64,000 bases of DNA from Roseiarcus sp963753135 (lineage in GTDB: Bacteria > Pseudomonadota > Alphaproteobacteria > Rhizobiales > Beijerinckiaceae), in NCBI GenBank assembly GCA_963753135.1, contig CAVWBA010000016.1, positions 124,001 through 188,000 of the forward strand, written 5' to 3'. Made by a program: the position numbers and the translations under genes. Positions 16,051-24,257 of the stretch are shown here, piece by piece (positions within the stretch are counted from its first letter, which is position 1; every line of letters begins with the position of its first letter). Below the pieces are notes generated by a model. The model was not told the DNA's origin. It searched no databases and saw nothing but the letters and a program-made list of their open reading frames with translations.

Positions 16051-17710
16051 ATGGATTCGCGCCCGGCAATGACCGGAGCCGACGCAGTCGTCGACGTTCT
16101 CGTGAAACGTGGGGTGTCGACGCTCTTCGGCCTCCCCGGAGTTCAACTCGACCCCCTGTTCAACGCCTTCTACGACGCGCGCGCGCGGCTGAGAGTCATC
16201 AACGCCAGACATGAACAGGGCGTCGCCTATATGGCGTTTGGCTTTGCACAGGCGACCGGCCGCCCCGGCGTCTACGCCTGCGTCCCGGGTCCGGGTTTCC
16301 TCAATACGACAGCGGCCCTGTCGACCGCCTATGCGTGTCACGCGCCGGTTCTCGCGCTCATAGGTCAGGTCGCGACAGAGGCGATCGGCGCCGGTTACGG
16401 CGTGCTGCATGAGCTTCCCGATCAGACAGCCATCGTCCGCGGACTGACCCGGTGGAATGGACTCGCTCTCTCGCCTGAAGATGCGCCGCGCTTGGCGTCG
16501 GACGCCTTCGCACGCCTCGCCATTGGCCAAGGACCCGCGGCGGTGGAATTGCCGGCGGATGTGCTCCGCTTGCCGCTGACTTCTGACGACACGCGCGAGA
16601 CCGAAACCCTTGGCTCCGCGCTGGTGGACCCGCACGCCATCGCCGAGGCCGTCAGGCTGCTGGAGCGCGCCAATCGGCCGATGATCATCGTGGGAAGCGG
16701 CGCGATCGACGCCGGCGACAACCTGCGTGCGATCGCTGAGCGAGTTGGCGCCCCGGTCGTAAGCCACCTTCAGGGGCGGGGCATACTCGATTCGCGCCAC
16801 CCGTTGTCGATCGGCCGCGCCGAGGCCTTTCGAATGTGGCGCGACGTCGATGTCATTCTAGCGGTCGGAACGCGTTTCAACAGTCCGCGCCGAAGCTGGG
16901 GACTAAGACCAGGGCAGCGCGTCATTCGCATCGATTTCGATCCGGCTCAGTTTCGCCGAGGCGCGCCTCCCGATGTCGCGATCCTCGCCGACGCGCGCGC
17001 GGCGCTCGCCGCGCTCGCTGCTGGGCTCGGCGCAAAAAGCGCCGAAGCGCCAGCCAGAGCGCAGTGGGTCGCCAAGGTCAAAGCCGAGGTGGCGGCCGAG
17101 TTTGACAGAAGCCTTGGCGCCACAGATGAGCTTCGTGCGCGCAATTCGCGAGGCGGCTCCCGAAGACACCGTGTTCGTCGCCGACTACACTCAGGTCGGC
17201 TATGTCGCGACGGCTGCTCTCCCCGTCTACGCGCCACGGCAAATGATCACGCCAGGCTATCAGGGGACGCTTGGCTTTGCGTTCGCGACCGCGCTCGGCG
17301 CGAAAGTCGGCTGTTCCGACAAGCCTGTCGTGGCGCTGTGCGGAGACGGCGGCTTCCTCTTCACCGCCAACGAGCTCGCGACTGCGGTCCAGCACGGCAT
17401 TCGCACGGTAACGATCGTGTTCAACGACAGCGGCTACGGAAACGTGCGTCGGATGCAGCAGGATCTCTACGGAGGCCGGGTCATCGCGTCCGACCTTAAG
17501 AATCCGGATTTCGTGCGCTTCGCCGAGAGTTTCGGCGCCGCCGCGCGACGCGCTGAGGGACCGCAGGCTCTTTCGGAGGCCCTGCATTGGGCGTTTGACC
17601 AACAGGGCCCCGTGATCATCGAAGCCCCGGTCGGCAAAATGCCGAACCCCTGGGATCTTCTCGAGCCAGAAGGCGCCGCCGCCAATTCTGCTAGCTCATC
17701 AGACGCATAA
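16051..17710 (+). pseudogene. Thiamine diphosphate-dependent enzyme (acetolactate synthase-like), frameshifted
   Basis: The N-terminal two thirds read in one frame: ThDP-enzyme start GADAVVDVLVKRGVSTLFGLPG, catalytic Glu55 in NARHEQG, central domain IVGSGAIDAGD. The C-terminal third reads in a second frame: AIREAAPEDTVFVADY, the ThDP/Mg motif GDGGFLFTANELATA ending NDSGYGN. The frames join near 17115-17125 (AEFDRSLG / LAPQMSF), consistent with a single inserted base. Restored, it is a full-length ~550-residue enzyme related to acetolactate synthase and 2-oxoacid decarboxylases such as benzoylformate decarboxylase. It ends the four-gene operon and would decarboxylate or ligate a 2-oxo acid. 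Confidence 0.82.
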
Positions 17711-17962
17711 GTCGATTTCTCGGCTCGCGTTGAGCGACGAGATCGCTGTCCTCAGGGACGGCGCCGTCGTGGCGCACGAAATTGGCCTCAAGGACGTCCA
17801 GGCCCTCATCCATTACCATGATCGGGGAACCCTGGATTCGGGTTATCTGAGGAGCCGGAAGCCCTCGAAGCAAGAGGTGCTCCGGGTGTGCGATTTGCGC
17901 TCGTCGCGGCTCAAAGGGGTCGATCTCACCGTGCGCCGTAGAGAGATCGTCTGCATCGCTGC
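17709..17962 (+). pseudogene. Fragment of a sugar-type (RbsA-like) ABC transporter ATPase
   Basis: The translation contains ISRLALSDEIAVLRDGAVVA, then EVLRVCDLRSSRLKGVDLTV and RRREIVCIA. These match the end of the first ATPase domain (SHRL...DRVTVLRDG) and the start of the second (GEILGIAG) in two-domain RbsA/XylG/MglA proteins, with the region between them intact. Both ends are missing. It stops abruptly where the 5' end of an oppositely oriented gene begins, so it is a recombination remnant. Two binding proteins of the same transporter class occur at 59-64 kb. Confidence 0.6.
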
Positions 17963-18003
17963 AGCTCGGCAATGTACATGTCCTTGAAGCTGGTGATCTG
18001 CAT
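17962..18003 (-). pseudogene. 5' remnant of a DUF892 (YciF-type ferritin-like) gene
   Basis: On the minus strand an ATG at 18003 opens MQITSFKDMYIAELQ, closely resembling the conserved start of ferritin-like DUF892 proteins (xxSLKDLYxxEL). The similarity ends at about 17962, where the ABC ATPase fragment begins. Only about 14 codons remain. The short length limits certainty. Confidence 0.4.
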
Positions 18004-18246
18004 GGCGGTGGCTCATTCGTTCGCCGGCAAAAAAGCGCACGCGCTCTTCATTCGTGGCCACAACGCGACAGCGGATGAGGGGTTCGGCCGCGCCAACGAA
18101 CAACGCAGAACTTAAGGACTGAGCTTCCCCGGCGACGGCCCCGCCGGGTGAGGATCGACTCGGGCGATGCTGCTTGTCGGCTTTGCTGGCTTCGGCCTTT
18201 TTAGGGTACCCTGCATCTTCAAGAAAATGCATATTGGGAAGCAGCG

Positions 18247-18462
18247 ATGGCGGAGAACGACCTGCGATATCGAAACGCGCGTCTTAGGCGCAAGATCGAC
18301 GGGGCGCTGAAAAATCGTCCCGAGCTGGAGGCCGTTGTGGACGGCATTACGCGGAAGCAGCCCACGAATGCTTCTCTCGAACAGGTCCAGGCCAATCTGC
18401 AGGAGCGGGCTCGGGCGATAATCGCGGCAAAACCCGAGCTTGACGGCTATTTCGATGCTTGA
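18247..18462 (+). CDS. Small hypothetical protein
   Basis: This 71-residue, highly charged, probably helical protein begins MAENDLRYRNARLRRKIDG at ATG 18247 with GGGAAG upstream. It has no signal peptide, Cys or membrane segment. No family is recognised. It lies alone between the gene scar and the cold-shock fragment. Its composition is natural for coding, but its size keeps confidence moderate. Confidence 0.5.
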   Translation: MAENDLRYRNARLRRKIDGALKNRPELEAVVDGITRKQPTNASLEQVQANLQERARAIIAAKPELDGYFDA

Positions 18463-18692
18463 TCGACGACCGCTTGCCGATCGGCGCGCTTGCGCGTTCC
18501 CGCATTTGCACTCGTCAGCCTGCGAGCGGCGCCGACATGCACTAACCGCCCCAAATCGAGTTTCGGCCGGACGACTTGGCCTCGCCGCGCGCTAGCGTCG
18601 CGACTGACGACCTTCTTCCAAAATCTCGATCACGATGAGCCGGCTGTGCGACTGCGCGGCCTATCCAAACACGTACCGGAAAGAAGTGTCTC

Positions 18693-18845
18693 ATGACGCA
18701 AGGAACCGTAAAGTGGTTCAACGACCAAAAAGGCTTCGGCTTCATCCAGCCGGATGACGGCAGTAAGGATGTTTTCGTTCACATGCGCAACGACAAGGTT
18801 CCACGCGAGGCGAACAGCGAGCCGCGGCCAGCGAAATTGAGCTAG
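18693..18845 (+). pseudogene. Truncated cold-shock (CspA-type) gene
   Basis: The 50-codon frame opens with a canonical cold-shock domain: MTQGTVKWFNDQKGFGFIQP (RNP1 KGFGFI), then DVFVHM (RNP2). After about residue 32 the sequence loses all similarity (RNDKVPREANSEPRPAKLS) and stops, so the last three strands of the normal ~68-residue OB-fold are absent. Either the 3' half was lost or a deletion replaced it. It is unlikely to fold as a working RNA chaperone. Confidence 0.7.
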
Positions 18846-18890
18846 TATCCTCGAGCGGCCGCTTGGGAAGCCCCCGCCGAGGCTTGAACG

Positions 18891-20258
18891 ATGATCAGCG
18901 TCTTCGAACTGTTCAAGATCGGAATCGGTCCGTCGTCGTCGCATACGGTCGGGCCGATGAAAGCCGCCGCCGCGTTCGCCGGCGGCCTCATCGACACGGG
19001 CGCAATCGACCGGGTCGCCTCGCTCGAGGTCACGCTTCTAGGTTCGCTCGCCTTCACGGGAAAAGGCCACGCCACCGACAAGGCGGTGATCCTCGGCCTC
19101 AGCGGCGAGACGCCGGAGGCTGTCGACCTCGACGCCGCCGAGGCGCTGGTCGCGCGGGTGCGGGAGACGAAAGCGCTGAGCCTTGCGGGACGGGGCTCGG
19201 TGGCCTTCGATCCGGCGAGCGCCATTCGCTTCGACACGCTGACGCCCGCGCCGCGCCATCCCAACACCATGCGGCTCGTCGCCCGCGACGCCGAGGGCAG
19301 GGCGCTCGCCGAGGAGACCTGGCTCTCGGTCGGCGGCGGGTTCATCATTCGCGACGGCGTGGACGAAGGCGGGTCCGCGCCCGCGCCTCGGGTTCCGTAC
19401 CCGTTTCGCTCGGGAGCGGAGCTTCTGGCGCGCGGGCGCGAAGCCAAGCTTTCGATCGCCGAGCTCGTGCGCGCGAATGAGAAGGCGCTGCCTCAAGGGA
19501 ACGCCGACGCCCATGTCGAGCGCGTCCTCGAGGTGATGCTCGCCTGCATCGACCGGGGCTTATCGCATTCCGGCCCGCTGCCGGGGGGCTTGAAGGTCAT
19601 GCGCCGCGCCAAGGCGATCCATGATCGTCTGACCGAGGCGTCCAAGCGCAACTTGCACCAGCCCCACGAGATCATGGACTTCGTCAGCGTCTACGCCATG
19701 GCGGTCAACGAGGAGAACGCCGCCGGCGGCCGGGTCGTCACCGCGCCGACCAATGGCGCGGCCGGCGTCATTCCAGCCGTGCTTCGCTATTACCGCGATC
19801 ATTGCATGGGCGCGAGCCGCGCCGGCATGGGCGACTTCCTTATGACCGCGACCGCGATCGGCGCCCTCTTCAAGCTCAACGCCTCGATCTCGGGGGCGGA
19901 GGTCGGCTGCCAGGGCGAGGTCGGCGTCGCCTCGTCGATGGCGGCTGCGGGTCTCTGCGCGGCGCTCGGCGGCTCAAACGAGCAGATCGAGAACGCCGCC
20001 GAGATCGCGATGGAGCATCACCTCGGCATGACCTGCGATCCGGTGGGCGGGCTCGTGCAGATCCCATGCATCGAGCGCAACGCCTTCGGCGCGGTCAAGG
20101 CGATCGCCGCGGCGTCGCTGGCGCTGCACGGGGACGGGCGCCACCTCGTCTCGCTCGACAGCGTGATCGCCACCATGCGCCAGACCGGCGCCGACATGCA
20201 GTCGAAATACAAGGAGACGAGCTTGGGGGGATTGGCGGTGAATTTTGTCGAGTGCTGA
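18891..20258 (+). CDS. sdaA: L-serine dehydratase (L-serine ammonia-lyase)
   Basis: This 455-residue one-chain enzyme converts L-serine to pyruvate and ammonia using a [4Fe-4S] cluster. The N-terminal beta-domain starts MISVFELFKIGIGPSSSHTVGPM. The catalytic alpha-domain contains TAPTNGAAGVIPAVL, the Cys-bearing segments GAEVGCQGEVGVASSMAAAGL and HHLGMTCDPVGGLVQIPCIERN, and ends GLAVNFVEC. All parts are present, so it is full length. A second copy of its last 96 bases is found after the permease gene at 22397. The truncated cold-shock gene ends 45 bp upstream. Confidence 0.96.
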   Translation: MISVFELFKIGIGPSSSHTVGPMKAAAAFAGGLIDTGAIDRVASLEVTLLGSLAFTGKGHATDKAVILGLSGETPEAVDLDAAEALVARVRETKALSLAGRGSVAFDPASAIRFDTLTPAPRHPNTMRLVARDAEGRALAEETWLSVGGGFIIRDGVDEGGSAPAPRVPYPFRSGAELLARGREAKLSIAELVRANEKALPQGNADAHVERVLEVMLACIDRGLSHSGPLPGGLKVMRRAKAIHDRLTEASKRNLHQPHEIMDFVSVYAMAVNEENAAGGRVVTAPTNGAAGVIPAVLRYYRDHCMGASRAGMGDFLMTATAIGALFKLNASISGAEVGCQGEVGVASSMAAAGLCAALGGSNEQIENAAEIAMEHHLGMTCDPVGGLVQIPCIERNAFGAVKAIAAASLALHGDGRHLVSLDSVIATMRQTGADMQSKYKETSLGGLAVNFVEC

Positions 20259-20774
20259 GGCGAGCGCGCAGCGGATTTGGAAAGTCTTGGCGGGCCTCCG
20301 TTTGGCGTCGAAAAGGGCTGAATTTAGGGGTTGGAAAAGCTTGGATTTCCTTGGATTCTCTCGTCCGAAATGAGCCTTTTCAATGGGTTACAGGCGATTT
20401 TCGGTAGAAGTATTTTGTCCCTCCTTCCCGGTCGCCAGGGCGGCGCCCCGCCGCGTCGCTCCGCTGGCCGTGATGCCCCCAAAAGGAGGAGCCAGATATT
20501 GAACACATAACATCAGTGAGTGCCTGCCTTCAATCCGGGCCGGGTCGTTCGCCAGTCCCGAAACCGTTCCATCATGGGGTCGTCGCGGGTTTTTGGCAAG
20601 AAAATGTCGGTAATTCTGATTCACGGATTTGCGGCGGTGGACGGCCCCACGGTGCAACGGTCCTGACAGTCAAGACGGGTTGCGTTAGGCCATTCAGCTT
20701 TCCGGGGAGCTTGTGAACGTTTGGTGACAAGCGCAGAGTGCGCGAACAACAGCCGCGAAGGGAGAGTGTCGATT
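20259..20774. other. 516-bp intergenic region, no gene seen
   Basis: It lies between sdaA and the permease. All frames carry stops or unnatural composition, and no transposase or RNA gene is recognised. A strong ribosome-binding sequence (GAAGGGAGAG) appears near its end, before 20775. Confidence 0.5.
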
Positions 20775-22400
20775 ATGTCAGCCTCATCTGCAACGGCGAC
20801 AGGGACGGGACTTCGTCGCGACGCGGGCATCATCGGTCTGCTTTTTGCGAGCACAACCAGCATGATCGGCTCCGGCTGGTTGTTTGGCGCGCTTCACGCC
20901 TCAAAGATCGCTGGGCCGCTCAGCTTGGTGAGCTGGATCCTCGGCGCCGTCATCATCATGCTGATCGCACTCTGCTTTGCGGAGCTCGCCTCGCTGTTTC
21001 CCCGCGCCGGCGCGCTCGTTCACATGAGCCACGCGAGCCACGGCGAAGGCCTGGGGCGGGTGTGGGGCTGGATGCTGTTTCTCTCCTATGTCGCGGTGCC
21101 CTCCGTCGAAGCGGAAAGCATCGTGACCTACGCCAACAACCTTTACCCCCATCTGGTCGGCGCCGAGGGCGTCTTGACGGCGACCGGCTTCGTCGCCTGC
21201 GCAGTCTTGGTCGGCATCCTGGCGCTGGTCAATCTTCTCGCCATTCGTTGGCTTCTGGCCGTCAACAACACGGTGACCTGGTGGAAGATCGCTGTGCCGC
21301 TCCTGACGGCGATCGTTCTCATCGTCGCCGGCGCTCATCAGATGGGGCCGCTCTGGACGGGAGGCGCAAGCGTGTGGACCGCGGCGTCAAACAGCTACGA
21401 TCCCAACGGCGTCTTCATCGCGCTTCCGGCCGCGGGGATCGTGTTCAGCTTTCTCGGCTTTCGAACCGCCATCGACCTCGGCGGGGAAAGCGCCAATCCC
21501 GGCCGCAACATTCCGCTGGCGGTGATCGGGGCCGTCCTGCTTTCGGCGGTCGTCTACATCCTCCTGCAGCTCGGCTTCCTGAACGCCCTGAAGCCGCAGG
21601 ATGTCGCCAACGGTTGGGGGCATCTCAGCTTCGCCGGGGTGAAAGGGCCCTTCGCCGGCCTCGCCATGGTGCTCGGCTTCGGCTGGCTCGCGACCCTGCT
21701 CTACATCGATGCGGCCATCTCGCCGGCCGGCACCGGCCTGATCTATGTGACGGGCGGCTCGCGTATTCTTTTCGCCAACGGCGAAATGAAAGCCGGCCCG
21801 CGCGTGCTGACAAAGCTCAACAGCGGACAGGTGCCCTGGGTTTCGGTGGTGGTCATGTGGGTCGTGGGGGTGATCTTCCTTCTGCCCTTCCCGGCGTGGC
21901 AGAAGATGGTCGAGTACATCAGCGACATCACCGCGCTCACCTATGGTCTCGGACCGATCGTGCTCCTGATCCTGCGCCGTGATCATCCAGGTCTGCGGCG
22001 CCCGTTCCGCCTCGCCGCGGCGAGCATTCTCGCTCCGATCGCGTTTATCTGCTGCAACCTGATCATTCTGTGGAGCGGCTTCTCCACTGTGACCTGGACG
22101 TTTGCGATCGTCGTGATCATCTTCGTCCTCTATGTGGCCTACTTCTACCTGTTCGCGCGCGAGCAAAGCGCCAACTTCGGGTGGGACAACGTGTGGTGGC
22201 TGGGAGCCTGGTTCGGCGGCATGTGGATCCTGTCGGCGCTGAGCGGTCACGATCTCGGCGGCTACGGCATTCTCGGCTTCTGGTCAGCCGTCGCCGTGAC
22301 GGCTGTCTGGAGCCTCATCGTGATCGAACTGGCCAAGCGCTCGTCGCTTCCCGCCGAGGAGACGGGCAGAATCCTGATCCAAATCGAACGTACGGCGTGA
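20775..22400 (+). CDS. APC-family amino acid permease
   Basis: This 541-residue inner-membrane protein has about twelve to fourteen hydrophobic helices. The family hallmark in helix 1 is visible (GIIGLLFASTTSMIGSGWLFG), where the unwound glycine region binds the amino group, and FSFLGFRTAIDLGGESANPGRNIP corresponds to the helix 6 area. It probably imports or exchanges an amino acid by proton symport. ATG 20775 is favoured by GGGAGAG 9 bases upstream over an in-frame TTG at 20721. The stop codon TGA lies within a duplicated sdaA tail. Proximity to sdaA suggests serine or a related substrate, which is inference. Confidence 0.9.
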   Translation: MSASSATATGTGLRRDAGIIGLLFASTTSMIGSGWLFGALHASKIAGPLSLVSWILGAVIIMLIALCFAELASLFPRAGALVHMSHASHGEGLGRVWGWMLFLSYVAVPSVEAESIVTYANNLYPHLVGAEGVLTATGFVACAVLVGILALVNLLAIRWLLAVNNTVTWWKIAVPLLTAIVLIVAGAHQMGPLWTGGASVWTAASNSYDPNGVFIALPAAGIVFSFLGFRTAIDLGGESANPGRNIPLAVIGAVLLSAVVYILLQLGFLNALKPQDVANGWGHLSFAGVKGPFAGLAMVLGFGWLATLLYIDAAISPAGTGLIYVTGGSRILFANGEMKAGPRVLTKLNSGQVPWVSVVVMWVVGVIFLLPFPAWQKMVEYISDITALTYGLGPIVLLILRRDHPGLRRPFRLAAASILAPIAFICCNLIILWSGFSTVTWTFAIVVIIFVLYVAYFYLFAREQSANFGWDNVWWLGAWFGGMWILSALSGHDLGGYGILGFWSAVAVTAVWSLIVIELAKRSSLPAEETGRILIQIERTA

Positions 22401-22492
22401 TCGCCACCATGCGCCGGACCGGCGCCGGCATACGGTCGAAATACAAGGAGACGAGCCTTGGTGGGCTCGCGGTGAATTTCGTGGAGTGCTAA
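22397..22492 (+). pseudogene. Second copy of the sdaA 3' end (96 bp)
   Basis: The translation VIATMRRTGAGIRSKYKETS plus LGGLAVNFVEC matches the sdaA C-terminus VIATMRQTGADMQSKYKETS plus LGGLAVNFVEC. By eye about 83 of 96 bases agree, with most changes at third positions after the middle. It has no start of its own and begins in the last codons of the permease. It is a remnant of an ancient second sdaA or of a recombination event. Confidence 0.85.
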
Positions 22493-22503
22493 GGCCGATG
22501 GGC

Positions 22504-22540
22504 CGTCATGGCGAGCCGAAGGCGAAGCCATCCATCCCGC
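22504..22540 (+). repeat. REP-like element, left inverted copy
   Basis: This element begins CGTCATGGCGAG and ends GAAGCCATCCATCCCGC. It is the inverted counterpart of the element at 22863-22903; together they bracket the GIY-YIG gene. Confidence 0.65.
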
Positions 22541-22544
22541 GACG

Positions 22545-22835
22545 CTAGGCCAGGCTCCTATACAGATCTTTCCAGTCCGGATTCATCGCCTCGATGAGCG
22601 CGATTTTCCTCGCGCGGGAGCCACCCTTGATCTGCTTCTCGCGGGCGATGGCCTCGTCCATGCGTTCGTATCTTTCGTAGAAGACCAGCCGATCACAGCC
22701 GTAGCGGCTCGAAAATCCGGGCGTCAGGCCCTCGCGGTGCTGGAAGATGCGCTCTGCCAAATTAGAAGTGACGCCGGTGTAAAGCGTTCCCTGCCGGCGG
22801 TTGGCGAGGATGTACACGCACGGTTCGCGCGGCAA
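22545..22835 (-). CDS. GIY-YIG nuclease family protein (small stand-alone type)
   Basis: This 96-residue protein consists only of a GIY-YIG domain: CVYILANR as the first motif strand, then GTLYTGVTSNLAERIFQHR (the YTG and the Arg of the active site), LVFYERYERMDEAIAREKQIK (catalytic Glu in the EAIxREKQ helix) and a C-terminal KDLY. It resembles the UPF0213/YhbQ group. The start is TTG 22835, chosen because GAGAAGGA lies nine bases upstream and homology begins there. The gene is bounded on both sides by inverted REP-like elements within a 400-bp unit. Biochemical role is unknown for most such proteins. Confidence 0.86.
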   Translation of the reverse strand: MPREPCVYILANRRQGTLYTGVTSNLAERIFQHREGLTPGFSSRYGCDRLVFYERYERMDEAIAREKQIKGGSRARKIALIEAMNPDWKDLYRSLA

Positions 22836-22862
22836 ATAGCGATATTCCTTCTCGGCGGGGTG

Positions 22863-22903
22863 GCGGGATGGATTGCTTCGTCGCTGCGCTCCTCGCAATG
22901 ACG
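22863..22903 (-). repeat. REP-like element, right inverted copy
   Basis: Read on the minus strand it starts CGTCATTGCGAGGAGCG and ends GAAGCAATCCATCCCGC, matching the left copy at both ends. The pattern is a common dispersed palindromic repeat of GC-rich alphaproteobacteria. Confidence 0.7.
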
Positions 22904-22926
22904 ACCCGCGGGTGCGGCGCCGGCCC

Positions 22927-23669
22927 CTACCGCTCCACCCGCGCCCAGCCGTGCAGGCCGAGGCGCTCCTGGGGCAGGTAGGCGGCCTTGTAGCCCATCT
23001 TCTTCGACCCCTCGACCCAATAGCCGAGATAGACATGGGGAAGCCCGAGGCGGCGCGCCTTCTCGATATGGTCGAGAATGACGAAGCTGCCGAGCGACCG
23101 GCGGGCGATGTCGGGATCATAGAAGGAATAGACGAGCGACAGGCCGTCGGCGAGGCGGTCGGTCAGGCAGACCGCGAGCAATGGCCCCGAGCCCGGCTGA
23201 TCGCCGGTTCCGCTCCGCACGCGATATTCGGTCAGCACGGTGTCGATATGCGTGTCCTCGACCATCATGGCGAAATCGAGCGACGACATGTCGGCCATGC
23301 CGCCCTCGGGATGGCGGGCGTCGAGATAGGAGCGGAAGAGGGCGTAGTGCTCGTTGGTCGGTTTCGGCGCGATAAAGGAGCCGACAAGGTCGGCATTCGC
23401 TCGGTTCGCCCGCCGCTGGCTCTCGGACGGACGGAACTGGTCCACCAGCACCCGGACCGACACGCAGGCGCGGCAGCTCTCGCAGGCGGGCCGATAGGCG
23501 ATCGTCTGCGAGCGGCGGAACCCGGTCTGGGTCAAGAGATCGTTGAACTCGCCGCCCGCTTGCCGACCAGATGGGTGAAAATCTTACGTTCTTGCTGGCC
23601 GGGCAGGTAAGGGCACGCCGACGGGGCGGTGAGGTAAAACTGCGGGGCGTCGCGCGCTTCCCTGCTCAC
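22927..23669 (-). pseudogene. bpt: Aspartate/glutamate leucyltransferase (Bpt), frameshifted
   Basis: The enzyme transfers Leu from Leu-tRNA to N-terminal Asp/Glu, marking proteins for ClpAP (N-degron pathway). The N-terminal part reads from GTG 23669: DAPQFYLTAPSACPYLPGQQ, then ERKIFTHLVGKRA. The frame then breaks near 23551-23558, where one G appears missing. The remainder is intact: LTQTGFRRSQTIAYRPACE, CRACVSVRV, and the C-terminal acyltransferase domain ending YKAAYLPQERLGLHGWARV. Restored, the length and Cys motifs are normal. An RDD-protein gene lies upstream, a usual alphaproteobacterial pairing. One missing base could be an assembly error. Confidence 0.88.
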
Positions 23670-23743
23670 ACGGTCTCCAAATCTCCGCCGATATTCGCCG
23701 CCATCGTTAAGCGGTCCTCACGAATTCAAGCCCCAACGACAAA

Positions 23744-24193
23744 TCACAGCCTCCGCACGATGACGACGCCGGCGATGATGTCATGCAGGCATCGCTTCTC
23801 CGAATCGACCAGGGACACCAGGAAGATCGGCGGGAAGCACCAGCTGACATAGTAGAGCACGGCCTGGACAGCGGCGTTGATGAACGGGACCCGGGCGCCC
23901 GTGTCGTGCATGCGCATTTCGAGATCGAGCGCCCGCATGCCGGGCGTCGCCATGTTGCGGCCCGAGACGGTGAGGCCGTTGTAAAAGAAAGCGACGATCG
24001 GCCAGAGCGTCAGATGCAGAAAGAACAGCGCCAGGCCGAACGTCAGCACGATCGAGGCGAACCAGATCGCCGCCACCAGCAGGCTGACCAGCACGAAATC
24101 GATGCAGACGGCAAGAATGCGCCGCGTGCGGACGCCGGCGAGCGCGTCGGAGCGCATCGCATTCGGCGGCGTCGCGGCATAGGCATTGGACAT
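23744..24193 (-). CDS. RDD-family membrane protein
   Basis: This 149-residue inner-membrane protein has three hydrophobic segments. The RDD signature is recognisable as VRTRRILAVCIDFVLVSLLV (Arg and Asp pair), with the downstream pattern TPGMRALDLEM and a C-terminal RCLHDIIAGVVIVRR. The start at 24193 has GAGGAGG upstream. It is on the same strand as bpt and 74 bp before it. Function of the family is largely unknown; some members affect ion homeostasis. Confidence 0.88.
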   Translation of the reverse strand: MSNAYAATPPNAMRSDALAGVRTRRILAVCIDFVLVSLLVAAIWFASIVLTFGLALFFLHLTLWPIVAFFYNGLTVSGRNMATPGMRALDLEMRMHDTGARVPFINAAVQAVLYYVSWCFPPIFLVSLVDSEKRCLHDIIAGVVIVRRL

Positions 24194-24233
24194 AACGGAG
24201 CCTCCTCACGCGGGCTCACCCAGCGCGGTGAAA

Positions 24234-24254
24234 GATGTGGGAGCGGCCCACGTC
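24234..24254 (-). terminator. Stem-loop just after the LivH-like gene
   Basis: On the minus strand GACGTGGG, a five-base loop CCGCT, then CCCACATC form an 8-bp stem (one G-T pair), beginning 3 bases past the stop at 24258 and followed by TTTC. It probably ends transcription of the CGNR/LivH operon before the RDD gene. Confidence 0.5.
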
Positions 24255-24257
24255 AAG

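Noticed and set aside
17843..18232. 129-codon minus-strand frame in the scar region
   Set aside because: It crosses the ABC fragment and DUF892 remnant in the wrong frame and has no coherent protein features.
20388..20657. Minus-strand frame upstream of the permease
   Set aside because: No start signal, no recognised family and low-complexity Arg/Gly content; treated as intergenic.
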